A stretch of 64,000 nucleotides of DNA from Serratia sp. PL17 (GTDB taxonomy: Bacteria > Pseudomonadota > Gammaproteobacteria > Enterobacterales > Enterobacteriaceae), in NCBI RefSeq assembly GCF_017832355.1, contig NZ_JAFIBY010000003.1, positions 434,001-498,000 of the forward strand. Direction: 5' to 3'. The translations under genes and the position numbers were made by a program. Below the pieces are notes generated by a model. It was given only the letters and a program-made list of their open reading frames with translations, ran no database searches and had not been told where the DNA came from. This document shows positions 9,265 through 17,654 of the stretch, one piece after another (within the stretch, counting starts at the first letter, position 1; each line of letters begins with the position of its first letter).

Positions 9265-10547
9265 GGCTCCACCCCCTTGCGCGGTGCAAAGCTGGTACGG
9301 CTGATACGCACCAACCCACGCGGCCGCCAGATCATCATCGCCACCATCAGCACGCCAAACAGTAGTACCCGGTATTCGGCGAAGCTCCGCAACAGCTCCG
9401 GCGCCACCGTGAGCACGAACGCGGCCAGCACCACACCGATCGTCGATCCCATGCCCCCCAGCACCACGATTGCCAGAATCAACGCCGATTCAAAGAAGGT
9501 GAATGAAGTTGGGTTAACGAAGCCCTGATAGGTGGCGAAAAATACCCCGGCCAGCCCGGCGGTGGACGCCCCCATCATAAAGGCCGACAGCTTCACCAAT
9601 ACGTGGTTGAGCCCGAGCGATCGACAGGCAATTTCATCCTCGCGCAATGCCTCCCAGGCGCGACCGATCGGCATGCGCGTGAGCCGGTGCTTGATGTACA
9701 GCACCAACAGCACCACAAGGAACAGCACGGCATAGATAAAAATAAACTTCAGATTAGGGTTATAGGCAATGCCGAGGAATTCGTGGATCGGCACGCCGCC
9801 GTCCTTCGCCCGCCGCCCAAACTCCAGACCAAAAATCGTTGGAGCCGGTACCGAGACACCGTTTGGCCCACCGGTCAACGACATCCAGTTATTCAGCACC
9901 AGGCGGATAATTTCCCCGAATCCCAGCGTGACGATCGCCAGGTAGTCGCCGTGCATGCGCAATACCGGGAACCCCAGCAGCGCACCGGCCAACGCCGCCA
10001 TCAATGCCCCCAGCGGCAACATCGCCCAGAACCCCAACCCGAGATACTGGTAGCCCAGCGCCAATCCATAGGCGCCAATGGCGTAGAATGCCACATAGCC
10101 CAGATCAAGCAGCCCAGCCAGGCCAACAACGATGTTCAACCCCAGCCCAAGCAACACGTAAATCAGTCCCAGTATCGCTACCGTCAGCAGATATTTAGTG
10201 GCCACAAACGGGAACAACAGCGCGATCACCGCCATTAACGGGATGATCCAACGCAGGCTAGTTTTGGCCCCAATCGGCCGGACATAGACACCGTCATTAC
10301 CGCCGTCAAAGCGCGTTAATAGCTTGCGCCCCGGCGCGGTTTGCAAAAACAGGCTGAGCAACAGCCGCCCAGCCATCACCGCCGCGATAATCCACACCAG
10401 CCGGCGTGGCTCAAAGTTGAAGCTGTAACCGTTCAGAACAATACCGACGATCGGCCCGAACACGATCAGGGCGATCAGCCCGGCCAATACGGCATCCAGC
10501 AGGCTGCGTTTAACGTTCAGCCCTTGGTGAACCCTAGATTGCGACAT
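9261..10547 (-). CDS. livM: Branched-chain amino acid ABC transporter, permease LivM
   Basis: A 428-residue inner-membrane permease, the usual LivM length. The first 90 or so residues form an N-terminal extension with membrane segments, followed by the conserved core: YVLLGLGLNIVVGLAGLLDLG (about 128-148), GDYLAIVTLGFGEIIR, and the EAA-like coupling loop GRAWEALREDEIACRSLGL facing the ATPases. It forms the translocation pore with LivH. There is a 10-base gap from livH upstream and a 4-base overlap with livG downstream, so it sits inside one operon. Confidence 0.95.
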   Translation of the reverse strand: MSQSRVHQGLNVKRSLLDAVLAGLIALIVFGPIVGIVLNGYSFNFEPRRLVWIIAAVMAGRLLLSLFLQTAPGRKLLTRFDGGNDGVYVRPIGAKTSLRWIIPLMAVIALLFPFVATKYLLTVAILGLIYVLLGLGLNIVVGLAGLLDLGYVAFYAIGAYGLALGYQYLGLGFWAMLPLGALMAALAGALLGFPVLRMHGDYLAIVTLGFGEIIRLVLNNWMSLTGGPNGVSVPAPTIFGLEFGRRAKDGGVPIHEFLGIAYNPNLKFIFIYAVLFLVVLLVLYIKHRLTRMPIGRAWEALREDEIACRSLGLNHVLVKLSAFMMGASTAGLAGVFFATYQGFVNPTSFTFFESALILAIVVLGGMGSTIGVVLAAFVLTVAPELLRSFAEYRVLLFGVLMVAMMIWRPRGLVRISRTSFAPRKGVEP

Positions 10548-10557
10548 AATTTATCCC

Positions 10558-11472
10558 TCAAACCTTAGCAACCATGGGGCGTCCGAGCAGGCCCTGAGGG
10601 CGGAAAATCAGGATCACCACCAGCAGGCCGAAGGAAAATACGTCTTTGTAATCTGAGTTCACCATGCCGGCAAATTGCGCCTCCGCGACGCCCAGCAGCA
10701 AGCCCCCCAGCATGGCGCCGGGCAGCGAACCGATACCTCCCAACACTGCGGCGGTAAAGGCTTTAATACCGATGATAAAGCCGACGTAGAAGTCAAAGGT
10801 GCCGTAGTTCATGGTAATCAGCACCCCGGCCAAACCGGCCATCGCAGCGCCAATCACGAACACCAGGGAGATGACCCGATCGGTATTGATACCCAAAATG
10901 GACGCCATCTTGCGATCCTGCTGGGTCGCACGGCAAATACGCCCCAGGCGGGTGTGCTGAATGATGTACGTGAGGATGGCCATGCCCAACAGTGAGGCGA
11001 CCAGGATAAACACCTTGGTGTAGGTGATTTGGATCACCCCGCCGTCAAAGTTGAGGCGGAATACGCCATCCAGCAATGTCGGAATCCCCTGCTGGCGTGG
11101 CCCTTGGCTGATTTGCGCGTAGTTTTGCAGGATCAGCGACATACCGATAGCGGAGATCAACGGCGCCAGACGCGTAGAGTTGCGCAAAGGTTTGTAGGCG
11201 ATACGCTCGATCACCCAGCCATATACCCCGGTGATCACAATGGTAAACACCAGCGTGCCGAGGATCAGTAATGGGAAGGATTGCAGACCAAAGAATGACA
11301 ACAGTGCCAGCCCGATGGCACACAGATAGGCGGAGATCATATAGACCTCGCCGTGGGCGAAGTTAATCATGCCGATAATGCCGTAAACCATGGTGTAGCC
11401 GATGGCGATCAGGCCGTAAACTGCGCCGAGCGTCAGGCCGTTGATCAACTGTTGCAGAAAGAAAACATCCAT
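10558..11472 (-). CDS. livH: Branched-chain amino acid ABC transporter, permease LivH
   Basis: A 304-residue permease with about eight membrane helices. Landmarks are the N-terminal GLTLGAVYGLIAIGYTMVYG (about 12-31), INFAHGEVYM and the C-terminal GGIGSLPGAMLGGLLLG. I start at the ATG at 11472 because the product then begins MDVFFLQQL, as in the family; the longer frame to 11523 adds 17 unusual residues. It partners LivM. The unusual feature is the 219-base gap to the upstream livK, which holds a long palindromic repeat and an 18-bp perfect palindrome, in contrast to the overlaps elsewhere in the operon. Confidence 0.94.
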   Translation of the reverse strand: MDVFFLQQLINGLTLGAVYGLIAIGYTMVYGIIGMINFAHGEVYMISAYLCAIGLALLSFFGLQSFPLLILGTLVFTIVITGVYGWVIERIAYKPLRNSTRLAPLISAIGMSLILQNYAQISQGPRQQGIPTLLDGVFRLNFDGGVIQITYTKVFILVASLLGMAILTYIIQHTRLGRICRATQQDRKMASILGINTDRVISLVFVIGAAMAGLAGVLITMNYGTFDFYVGFIIGIKAFTAAVLGGIGSLPGAMLGGLLLGVAEAQFAGMVNSDYKDVFSFGLLVVILIFRPQGLLGRPMVAKV

Positions 11473-11536
11473 AATGAGCAGTCTCGCCTGGTGGGACCGC
11501 AAGCACATGCAGACGCGGCCCAAGGGAAGTATCGGC

Positions 11537-11554
11537 GCGGATCCGCGGATCCGC
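11537..11554. repeat. 18-bp perfect palindrome in the livK-livH gap
   Basis: GCGGATCC is followed by GCGGATCCGC so that the 18 bases read identically on both strands. It lies 65 bases upstream of the livH start. Its function is unknown; in RNA it would form a tight hairpin. Confidence 0.75.
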
Positions 11555-11576
11555 TTATGCGTTAATCCTCAATGGA

Positions 11577-11678
11577 TTTCAAGTTACAGTTAGGCGACAA
11601 GTACGTGAGTCCCCAGAAACTTAGGTCCACTAAGTGACTGGGGTGAACGTATGCAGCCAACAACGCTGTGGCTTGAAA
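11577..11678. repeat. Intergenic palindromic repeat element between livK and livH
   Basis: The element is an imperfect palindrome of about 100 bases. Outer arms TTCAAG/CTTGAA lie at 11578-11583 and 11672-11677, middle arms CCCCAG/CTGGGG at 11611-11616 and 11638-11643, and inner arms ACTTAG/CTAAGT at 11619-11624 and 11630-11635. The layout resembles a dispersed intergenic repeat that I recall from Serratia and Yersinia genomes, but no second full copy lies in this window, so membership of a repeat family is inference. Transcribed as part of the liv message it would fold into a long hairpin, which could protect the livK message or reduce read-through into livHMGF. Confidence 0.6.
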
Positions 11679-11691
11679 GACGCAGAGGATT

Positions 11692-12810
11692 TTAAAGTTG
11701 GTGATATTTGCCTTTATCATCCCACTGATAGACCACGTAATCCGATACCTTCAGGTCGCCCTTCTTGTCCCAGGCCTTTTTACCCATCACGGTATCCACA
11801 TCATGCGACTTCAGCCATTCACTGGCCTTGGCGCTGTCTTTGCCCCCGGTCGCGTTGAACGCCGCAGCGATCGCCTGAATAGAAGCGTAGGAGTAGAGGG
11901 TGTAACCTTCAGGTTCAAAACCGCTGGCGCGGAACTTGGCGATCACCGTTTTGCCTTCCGGGATCAGACGCGGATCGTTACCGAAGGTCATCAGCACACC
12001 GTTGGTGTACTGCGGCCCGCCGGCAGCGGTCACCAGTTCTTCAGTCACGATGCAGTCACCGGAGAAGAACTTGGCGGTCACCCCCTGTTCACGCATCTGG
12101 CGCACCAATGGCCCTGCCTCTGGGTGGCAACCGCCAAAATAGACCACGTCAGGTTTGACCGACGCAATCTTGGTCACCAGCGCGTTGAAGTCTTTTTCGC
12201 CGCGCGACAACCCCTCATACAGCACTTCCTTCACGCCGCGCTTATTCATCTCCGCCCTGGCGGCATCCGCCAGCCCCTGGCCGTAGGTGTCTTTGTCGTG
12301 GATGACCGCAATGCGTTTGGCCTTCAGGGTGTTCAGCATGTAGTTGGTGGCGATCACCCCTTGCTGATCGTCACGCCCGCACATGCGGAACATGTTGGCC
12401 ATGCCGCGTTCGGTAATTTGCGGGTTGGTGGACCCGGGCGTGATGGCGATAATGCCGGCCTCGTCATACACCTCGGAGGCGGGCATGGTGGAGGATGAGC
12501 AGAAGTGGCCCACTACCGCAGCGACCTTGTCCTGATCCACCAAGCGGTTGGCAACGGCGACCGCCTGTTTGGGTTCGCAGGCATCATCCCCCTGAACCAG
12601 TTTGATTTTTTCCCCTTTAATCCCGCCGGCGGCGTTAATATCCGCTGCCGCTTGCGAAGCACCACGCCAGTACTGATCGCCATAGGTCGCATTCGGCCCA
12701 GAGAACGGCCCGGCGACGCCGATAACGATATCGGCCTGAGCATAAAAAGCAGAACCTAAACAACCGATAAGCAGAGCAGCGAGCGGACTTTTAATCAATT
12801 TAGATGACAT
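11692..12810 (-). CDS. livK: Branched-chain amino acid-binding periplasmic protein LivK/LivJ
   Basis: A 372-residue periplasmic binding protein, the usual length for LivJ/LivK. Residues 1-26 are a signal peptide ending in A-Q-A before DIVIGVAGPF. The two-lobed type I fold shows GPFSGPNATYGDQ, the ligand-binding SSSTMPASEVYDEAGI region (about 103-118) and TPGSTNP. The ATG at 12810 is preceded in the message by GAGGAAAAC, while the longer frame from a TTG at 12891 has no signal-peptide logic. It is the first gene of livKHMGF. It captures leucine, isoleucine or valine; the exact specificity (J against K) cannot be told by eye. Confidence 0.93.
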   Translation of the reverse strand: MSSKLIKSPLAALLIGCLGSAFYAQADIVIGVAGPFSGPNATYGDQYWRGASQAAADINAAGGIKGEKIKLVQGDDACEPKQAVAVANRLVDQDKVAAVVGHFCSSSTMPASEVYDEAGIIAITPGSTNPQITERGMANMFRMCGRDDQQGVIATNYMLNTLKAKRIAVIHDKDTYGQGLADAARAEMNKRGVKEVLYEGLSRGEKDFNALVTKIASVKPDVVYFGGCHPEAGPLVRQMREQGVTAKFFSGDCIVTEELVTAAGGPQYTNGVLMTFGNDPRLIPEGKTVIAKFRASGFEPEGYTLYSYASIQAIAAAFNATGGKDSAKASEWLKSHDVDTVMGKKAWDKKGDLKVSDYVVYQWDDKGKYHQL

Positions 12811-13309
12811 TGTTGTTTTCCTCAGCACTGTTTTTAGACCCCAAATAATTGGCGCTGTATCAAAGCGGCGATAACACCGATACGGCTTCAAGTCTGACGG
12901 GTATAGCGGAACGCCCAGGGGCGTGCACCAGTCACTTTATGTGTAGACGGCGAAAATAATTTGCGCGAGAGCGCAGTCGCATTCCACGCATTTAAACAAG
13001 CAAAAATCTAGCCATTGTGACGGCCAATACATATTTTCTGTTCATTCATCCTACATATCGGAGGGAAAATGCGAGGTTTCAGCACCCTCAGGAGGTTTCC
13101 AGTGGGGATTTCAGGGTAAAAATCGCTATCGTTTTCACCGCGCGTTCACGCATATACCGCCTCTCGCACCTTAAACGTGCAATGATCGGTGCAATAACGA
13201 CGACAGCAATGTTGGATGATAAACCGCGCGAATAAACAAGATGAGTGCCGAAAAACAACGCAACATGCTCATTACGACAGCAAACGCACTTTTTTCGCAG
13301 TTTAGTGCT
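12811..13309. other. Intergenic region upstream of livK and of tRNA-Asn
   Basis: No gene is supported here. It holds the livK promoter region on the minus strand (not resolved by eye) and the upstream sequence of the tRNA promoter. Short frames such as the plus-strand one at 13017-13235 lack a ribosome site and recognisable protein features. Confidence 0.5.
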
Positions 13310-13338
13310 TTGACAAAGCCGCACCACCCCGTTATTAT
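13310..13338 (+). promoter_or_regulatory. Sigma-70 promoter of tRNA-Asn
   Basis: A perfect -35 TTGACA (13310-13315), a 17-base spacer and a -10 TATTAT (13333-13338). The following GC-rich discriminator (TCGCCCC) is typical of stringently controlled stable-RNA promoters. The tRNA begins 18 bases downstream of the -10 box. Confidence 0.85.
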
Positions 13339-13356
13339 TCGCCCCGTTCACACGAT

Positions 13357-13432
13357 TCCTCTGTAGTTCAGTCGGTAGAACGGCGGACTGTTAATCCGTA
13401 TGTCACTGGTTCGAGTCCAGTCAGAGGAGCCA
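13357..13432 (+). tRNA. tRNA-Asn (GTT anticodon)
   Basis: A 76-base tRNA gene with encoded CCA. The acceptor stem pairs TCCTCTG with CAGAGGA, the anticodon loop CTGTTAATC carries GTT, and the T loop GGTTCGAGTCC is canonical. The sequence is the enterobacterial tRNA-Asn. Its 3' end is a well-known integration site; the Yersinia high-pathogenicity island uses it. The last 13 bases recur at 23975. Confidence 0.97.
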
Positions 13433-13478
13433 TATTAGAGACGCCCGCTTAAGGAAACTTAAGCGGGCGTTTTGCTTT
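13420..13478. repeat. Left direct repeat (attL-like) at the tRNA-Asn 3' end
   Basis: These 59 bases, the final 13 of tRNA-Asn plus the terminator, recur at 23975-24033 with two mismatches (57/59). The core GTCAGAGGAGCCA is the tRNA 3' end. The pair is the signature of site-specific integration into a tRNA gene. Confidence 0.8.
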
Positions 13479-13480
13479 TT
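13442..13480 (+). terminator. Rho-independent terminator of tRNA-Asn
   Basis: A perfect 12-bp stem (13442-13453 with 13458-13469) with a GAAA loop, then TTTTGCTTTTT. The hairpin is duplicated at 23998-24023. Confidence 0.92.
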
Positions 13481-13939
13481 CGGTTTGTTGGACGGTGACG
13501 AGGATCAGCAGTTAGAACAAAAAAACTCATTCCTGGTCTCAGCGGATCGAACGTGGAGACTCAATCAATCCAGGCAGAGTGAGGTTTTTATTTCAAACCT
13601 GAACAATGTTGCCGCAGAGGATCAATACGGGCAGCATGGATACTGCCTGACACAATAATAACGAAGGGATTTTAGTGCTCCCAACATCGACCAAGGTGAC
13701 TTTACCTCTGCTGATGACGTCGGTGTTCCTGCTACTGGCTGCCCAAAAACATAACGCAACCTCCTGAACTTGCCCCAAAGAAAATGCCGGCTAACCCTTT
13801 TTGTCACAAAAAGCTGGGCTCACCGACAATATTTTCTCCGTGTCAAAGACTGAAAATACTGAGTGGTTTCGATTCTCTAGACGCAACACCCATCGGAGGT
13901 TCACACTGGGTAGAGAGTGACACAATAAGGTTACCGTAA
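13481..13939. other. Non-coding stretch at the left end of the island
   Basis: No supported gene. Minor hairpins are present (AGGTTT/AAACCT near 13590, GGCAG/CTGCC near 13632). It may be the remnant of the island end where an integrase would normally sit, but no integrase-like reading was found. Confidence 0.4.
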
Positions 13940-14602
13940 TTACTGGCGGCCTGCAGCGGAGGTTCTGTCCGCAAAATCGATGCCTATGGGGCATGCAAGC
14001 ACTCTGTAGATCTCAGAAATCACCTGCATCGTTGCGTCTTCGATGGTTCCTTCATTGCGGCATAGAACCCAGCCGTGATTTGCAATTTCTCGCTCGAACG
14101 CTTTGGTACAAGCGACATGTTCTTCCAGCTTATGAATCACAGTACTACTTAGCCCACGCGATCGGGCCGCAGCCCTCGCCCATGAAATATCAGGCGCTGT
14201 AACAACCCCGACATGCAGGTCTGGCGTTCGCACGTTTCGTGCAATGTTAAGCTGTAAAATCTCTGCAAATGGAACCATCCGGCGAAATGCGGCATCCGAC
14301 GGGTACCAGCGATCCATCAAGATAATGCTGTCCGGTGGCTGTTTAGTCAGCACGTGCTGGGAAATCCAAGCACGGCTATCAGCAAAGCGCTCACAAACCT
14401 CCAGTTCCAACTCCAGGGTGGGGTTTCTGACGAGTTTGTTAACAAGGGCCATTGTTTCCCCCCTGTAGGGATCGCTTTTCTTCTCGCAAAGCCGGATCAC
14501 CTTCTTGTTCTCTGCCCTTAGTACTTTCGTGATGGCTTCCAACAGTGTGGTTTTACCGGCTCCCTTGGGCCCATCCAGAGAAACAAATAGCGGACGACTC
14601 AT
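13940..14602 (-). CDS. Thymidylate-kinase-like P-loop NTPase
   Basis: A 220-residue P-loop kinase. Walker A GPKGAGKTT is at residues 11-19. The DRWYPSDAAF block at 97-106 matches the DR(Y/W)-x-x-S-x-x-A-(Y/F) motif of dTMP kinases, and ARAAARSRG (about 137-145) is in the lid position. Length suits the family, yet it is far from the housekeeping Tmk (normally beside holB), so it is an accessory paralogue: a nucleotide kinase or an ATPase of unknown role. It is the first gene inside the left island boundary and stands alone. No strong ribosome site precedes the ATG. Confidence 0.65.
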   Translation of the reverse strand: MSRPLFVSLDGPKGAGKTTLLEAITKVLRAENKKVIRLCEKKSDPYRGETMALVNKLVRNPTLELELEVCERFADSRAWISQHVLTKQPPDSIILMDRWYPSDAAFRRMVPFAEILQLNIARNVRTPDLHVGVVTAPDISWARAAARSRGLSSTVIHKLEEHVACTKAFEREIANHGWVLCRNEGTIEDATMQVISEIYRVLACPIGIDFADRTSAAGRQ

Positions 14603-14818
14603 TCTTCACATGACGATTGATAAAGGGTTTTTATAAAGCTTGAATCTGGCAAAAGCATCTTACTTCCTTCGTATGAATAACTGCCCGCGCTTCGTTCGTT
14701 GGGGCCGCTTGGCACACCAGCGCGAACCGAATATAGCCGTCTTTTCTCTTGTGACCTCTAGATTTCGGTTAAACTCGCGTCAGCTTTTAAGCCAATACAA
14801 TCTGGCCTTAAATATTGT

Positions 14819-15847
14819 TTAAAGCTCAACGAGTACCAGACCACGCGCCTTACCGGAACACGTTTCTTTCAGTGCCAATGGTGCTGATTCCAGTCCTTTA
14901 AACCGGGTCATGGGAAACGCGATGTCTGCCCATAAAGGTTGTGACAAACAGGAAAGCCATTCGGCAAATACTTCCGGATTTTCGTCAGCGCTGTATCCGC
15001 GTATCCTAACGCCCTTGACGATAATAGCGAAAGCATCTATTTCCACAGGGGCATATTTGGTCGACTTTGCATCTGCAAGTTCGGCGGATAATGCCCCAAG
15101 CAGAACAAGCCTCGCCCCTTCCCGAGAGTGAGAAACTGCGGCCTCCAATTGCTCACCGCCCACAATATCAATAAATAAGTCAATGCCGTCGGGGGCATAG
15201 CGGTGCAGTTGCTCGCTGATATTACCGTCACCGCGAATGATGACCTCGTCATAACCCAATTCCCGCTTCATCCAAGACGCTTTTTCTGGCGTTCCAGTAC
15301 TGCCAATGATTCGTTTGGCGCCAAGCTTACGGGCAATTTGTCCTGCCATGGAGCCAATCGCCCCCGCTCCGCTCGAAACAAAAACCACATCGTCAGGTTT
15401 AACCTGAGTCGCACGCGTCAGAGCGGCATACGCCGTCCAGCCATGTCCCAAATAGGCGGCTGGATTCAACAGCTTGTCGCCTAATCGCGTACAGAGTTCT
15501 ATGCCGACAACAGCATATTCTCGCCATCCAAACGGATGAAGTACGAATTCACCCGGTTGCAAACCGCTAGCCGCAGGCGCAGACACAATCTGGCCTATGG
15601 CCGCATCTGCCAGCGTATCGCCAACGTTGATGGGAGGAAACGGAATGCCTTTTACACTTCCGGCCTCTTCACTCATCATCAGGCGGGTAGAAATTGAGAC
15701 CCGAAACCAACAATTGCGAACCAATACCTCATTGTCGCTGCACGCCATATCAGGATGCTCAACAATCTCAAAATTAGCGGGTCCTGGCATGCCAGAAGAG
15801 CGTTTAAGCAAATTAATTTTTCTGTTGTACTGCGCTGTAAGGACCAT
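14819..15847 (-). CDS. Zinc-independent MDR oxidoreductase (CurA/PTGR-like, NADPH-dependent)
   Basis: A 342-residue medium-chain dehydrogenase/reductase. The catalytic GroES-like domain (about 1-130) lacks the zinc-binding cysteines; the Rossmann domain (about 140-310) carries the nucleotide loop SSGAGAIGSMAGQIA and YLGHGWTAYAAL just before it. The arrangement matches the leukotriene-B4-12-hydroxydehydrogenase/curcumin reductase group, which reduces alpha,beta-unsaturated carbonyls. AAGGA lies seven bases before the ATG. It is divergent from the TetR gene at 15906 with a dyad between them, so electrophile-responsive control by that repressor is likely but inferred. Confidence 0.8.
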   Translation of the reverse strand: MVLTAQYNRKINLLKRSSGMPGPANFEIVEHPDMACSDNEVLVRNCWFRVSISTRLMMSEEAGSVKGIPFPPINVGDTLADAAIGQIVSAPAASGLQPGEFVLHPFGWREYAVVGIELCTRLGDKLLNPAAYLGHGWTAYAALTRATQVKPDDVVFVSSGAGAIGSMAGQIARKLGAKRIIGSTGTPEKASWMKRELGYDEVIIRGDGNISEQLHRYAPDGIDLFIDIVGGEQLEAAVSHSREGARLVLLGALSAELADAKSTKYAPVEIDAFAIIVKGVRIRGYSADENPEVFAEWLSCLSQPLWADIAFPMTRFKGLESAPLALKETCSGKARGLVLVEL

Positions 15848-15859
15848 TTTATTTCCTTT

Positions 15860-15890
15860 TTGATATGTGAGTTAATGCTCGCATTATCAA
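15860..15890. promoter_or_regulatory. Candidate TetR operator between oxidoreductase and regulator
   Basis: An imperfect dyad, TTGATA...TATCAA at the ends (15860-15865 and 15885-15890) with GAG/CTC inside. It sits between two divergent genes 58 bases apart. The assignment is by position. Confidence 0.45.
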
Positions 15891-15905
15891 TCGGAGAGCC
15901 CCCAC

Positions 15906-16520
15906 GTGAATACTCGTGTTCCAGATGCAAAGCGAGACATGCGTAAAAAGCCGCAGCAAAGCCGCTCACGATTTTTGGTCGGCATCATCCTGGATGTTGC
16001 TACTCGCATATTGGCTGAAAAAGGATGGGCAAAATTTAATACCAATGAAGTGGCGCGCATCGCCGGGGTCAGTATTGGTTCGCTTTACCAGTATTTTCCC
16101 AATAAGTTGGCTCTGGCAGAAGCGATACGCCAGCAACATCTCGAGTCGATATTGCGGGTTTTTGAAACCGTCAATGCTAACGGGTCGACGCAGGCTGACT
16201 CATTAACAGTGGAGGTTGAGCGAATGATTGATGGCATCATCGCTGCGCATTTAATTAATCCGCGTTTGCATCGCGTTTTGCTTGATGAAGTGCCGCTCTC
16301 CGGACGTGATGCACATCAGGAGTTTGAACGTCGCTATGCTGAATATTATGCCGCTTTTACTGCCCGTCAGTTAGGTTCGGCGCGGGCACAGGTCGCCAGC
16401 CATGTGCTGGCTTCAGCAATTGAAGGTGTCGTACACGATGCATCGCGGCGCGGTCAATTAATGTCATCAGATATAAAATGTGAATTGATTTTGTTGGTGA
16501 CCCGTTATCTGACGGGTTAA
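15906..16520 (+). CDS. TetR-family transcriptional repressor
   Basis: A 204-residue TetR/AcrR repressor. The helix-turn-helix is at about residues 35-65, with TNEVARIAGVSIGSLYQYFPNK as the recognition segment, followed by an all-helical ligand domain. The C-terminal half (MIDGIIAAHLINPRLHRVL) resembles the TetR_C group found beside oxidoreductases. The frame opens with GTG at 15906; an ATG at 15939 just before RKKPQQSRS is an equally plausible start. It most likely represses the divergent reductase gene and itself. Ligand unknown. Confidence 0.82.
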   Translation: MNTRVPDAKRDMRKKPQQSRSRFLVGIILDVATRILAEKGWAKFNTNEVARIAGVSIGSLYQYFPNKLALAEAIRQQHLESILRVFETVNANGSTQADSLTVEVERMIDGIIAAHLINPRLHRVLLDEVPLSGRDAHQEFERRYAEYYAAFTARQLGSARAQVASHVLASAIEGVVHDASRRGQLMSSDIKCELILLVTRYLTG

Positions 16521-16633
16521 TTTCACCTTGATTTAGGATTGCGTTGCATCGACCCGTTTAACTCACAGCGAGAAGCGGACGCTGTAGAGATTCATTGTGC
16601 CAACTGGACTCTCTGCGATGATTCAACGCTGCT

Positions 16634-17551
16634 TTAGGTTGCGAAGGATATATTGCTCAATTTCTGATGCATGAAATCAATGAGTGCTCTTGTTTTAGCG
16701 GGTAGGTAACGCCGATCTGAATAAAGTGCAAACAATTGCAATGGGGCTGGCGATTGTTCAAATTCAACCTCGATTAACCGTCCATCGTTAATGTAGGGTT
16801 GGCAGGCTTGTTTCGACAGAATTGCAAAACCGACGCCTGCTACCGCAGCTCGCCCTGCCATCTCTCCGCTGTTTACCCGGTAATGCCCTTTAACCTTGAC
16901 CGTCTCGAATCTCCCCTTTGTATTGACAAACTGCCAGGGAGCACCTTTCAGTGCGCTTACCGTTGTAATACAGGGTAGTTTTTCAAATTGTTGGATATGC
17001 GAAGGGGTGCCATAACGCTGAATAACGGAGGGGGCTGCAACAATAGTACATGGGATAGTCACCAGATGGCGGGCGATGTAGTCACTGTCATCCATCTGAC
17101 CACGGGTAATAATGACAGCTAAATCCAGATCGTCCCGCAAGGATTCGAAACCTGACAAATTTGTGACACAGCTTATCTCCAGATCCGGGTGCTGACAGGC
17201 GAAATCGGCAACAACAGAACCCAGCAATGCAGGGCCTATTTCATTGGGAATACAGATACGTAATGGGCCCTTGAGCTGCATTTGCCGCAACGTTAATTCT
17301 GTCTCAGTTTGCTCAAGCGCCTCCAGTAATGGCTTCACTCGGGTATAGAGTAGCTGCCCCGCCTGGGTGAGCTTCATATGTCGGGTACTGCGCTCGATGA
17401 GCTGAAGATTCAGCCTGTCTTCTAACTGAGAAATACAACGACTAACATTTGATGTCGGCATTTCAAGGACTTTCGATGCCCCAACAAAGCTTTCGTTTTC
17501 AACCACTGCAATGAACACTTTCAGGGTATTAAAATCAAGAGCCGGACGCAT
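16634..17551 (-). CDS. LysR-family transcriptional regulator
   Basis: A 305-residue LysR regulator with a helix-turn-helix at about residues 18-65 (SFVGASKVLEMPTSNVSRCI) and a CrgA-type effector domain (about 88-295, LRICIPNEIGPALLG onwards). The ATG at 17551 is chosen over a TTG one codon upstream. It is divergent from the MFS gene at 17655 across 103 bases, suggesting control of that exporter. The pair is inside the tRNA-Asn island. No ligand can be inferred. Confidence 0.86.
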   Translation of the reverse strand: MRPALDFNTLKVFIAVVENESFVGASKVLEMPTSNVSRCISQLEDRLNLQLIERSTRHMKLTQAGQLLYTRVKPLLEALEQTETELTLRQMQLKGPLRICIPNEIGPALLGSVVADFACQHPDLEISCVTNLSGFESLRDDLDLAVIITRGQMDDSDYIARHLVTIPCTIVAAPSVIQRYGTPSHIQQFEKLPCITTVSALKGAPWQFVNTKGRFETVKVKGHYRVNSGEMAGRAAVAGVGFAILSKQACQPYINDGRLIEVEFEQSPAPLQLFALYSDRRYLPAKTRALIDFMHQKLSNISFAT

Positions 17552-17654
17552 CAACTATCCCATATATGATAATAATAAGTGCCATTTTTACCATCTAATG
17601 CACACCATTGATAGCGGTTAAACTCGGATATCTTTCATCCATAGGTTGCCTGCT

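Noticed and set aside
13017..13235. Small protein gene between livK and tRNA-Asn
   Set aside because: No ribosome site, no recognisable protein features, and overlap with an equally long antisense frame.
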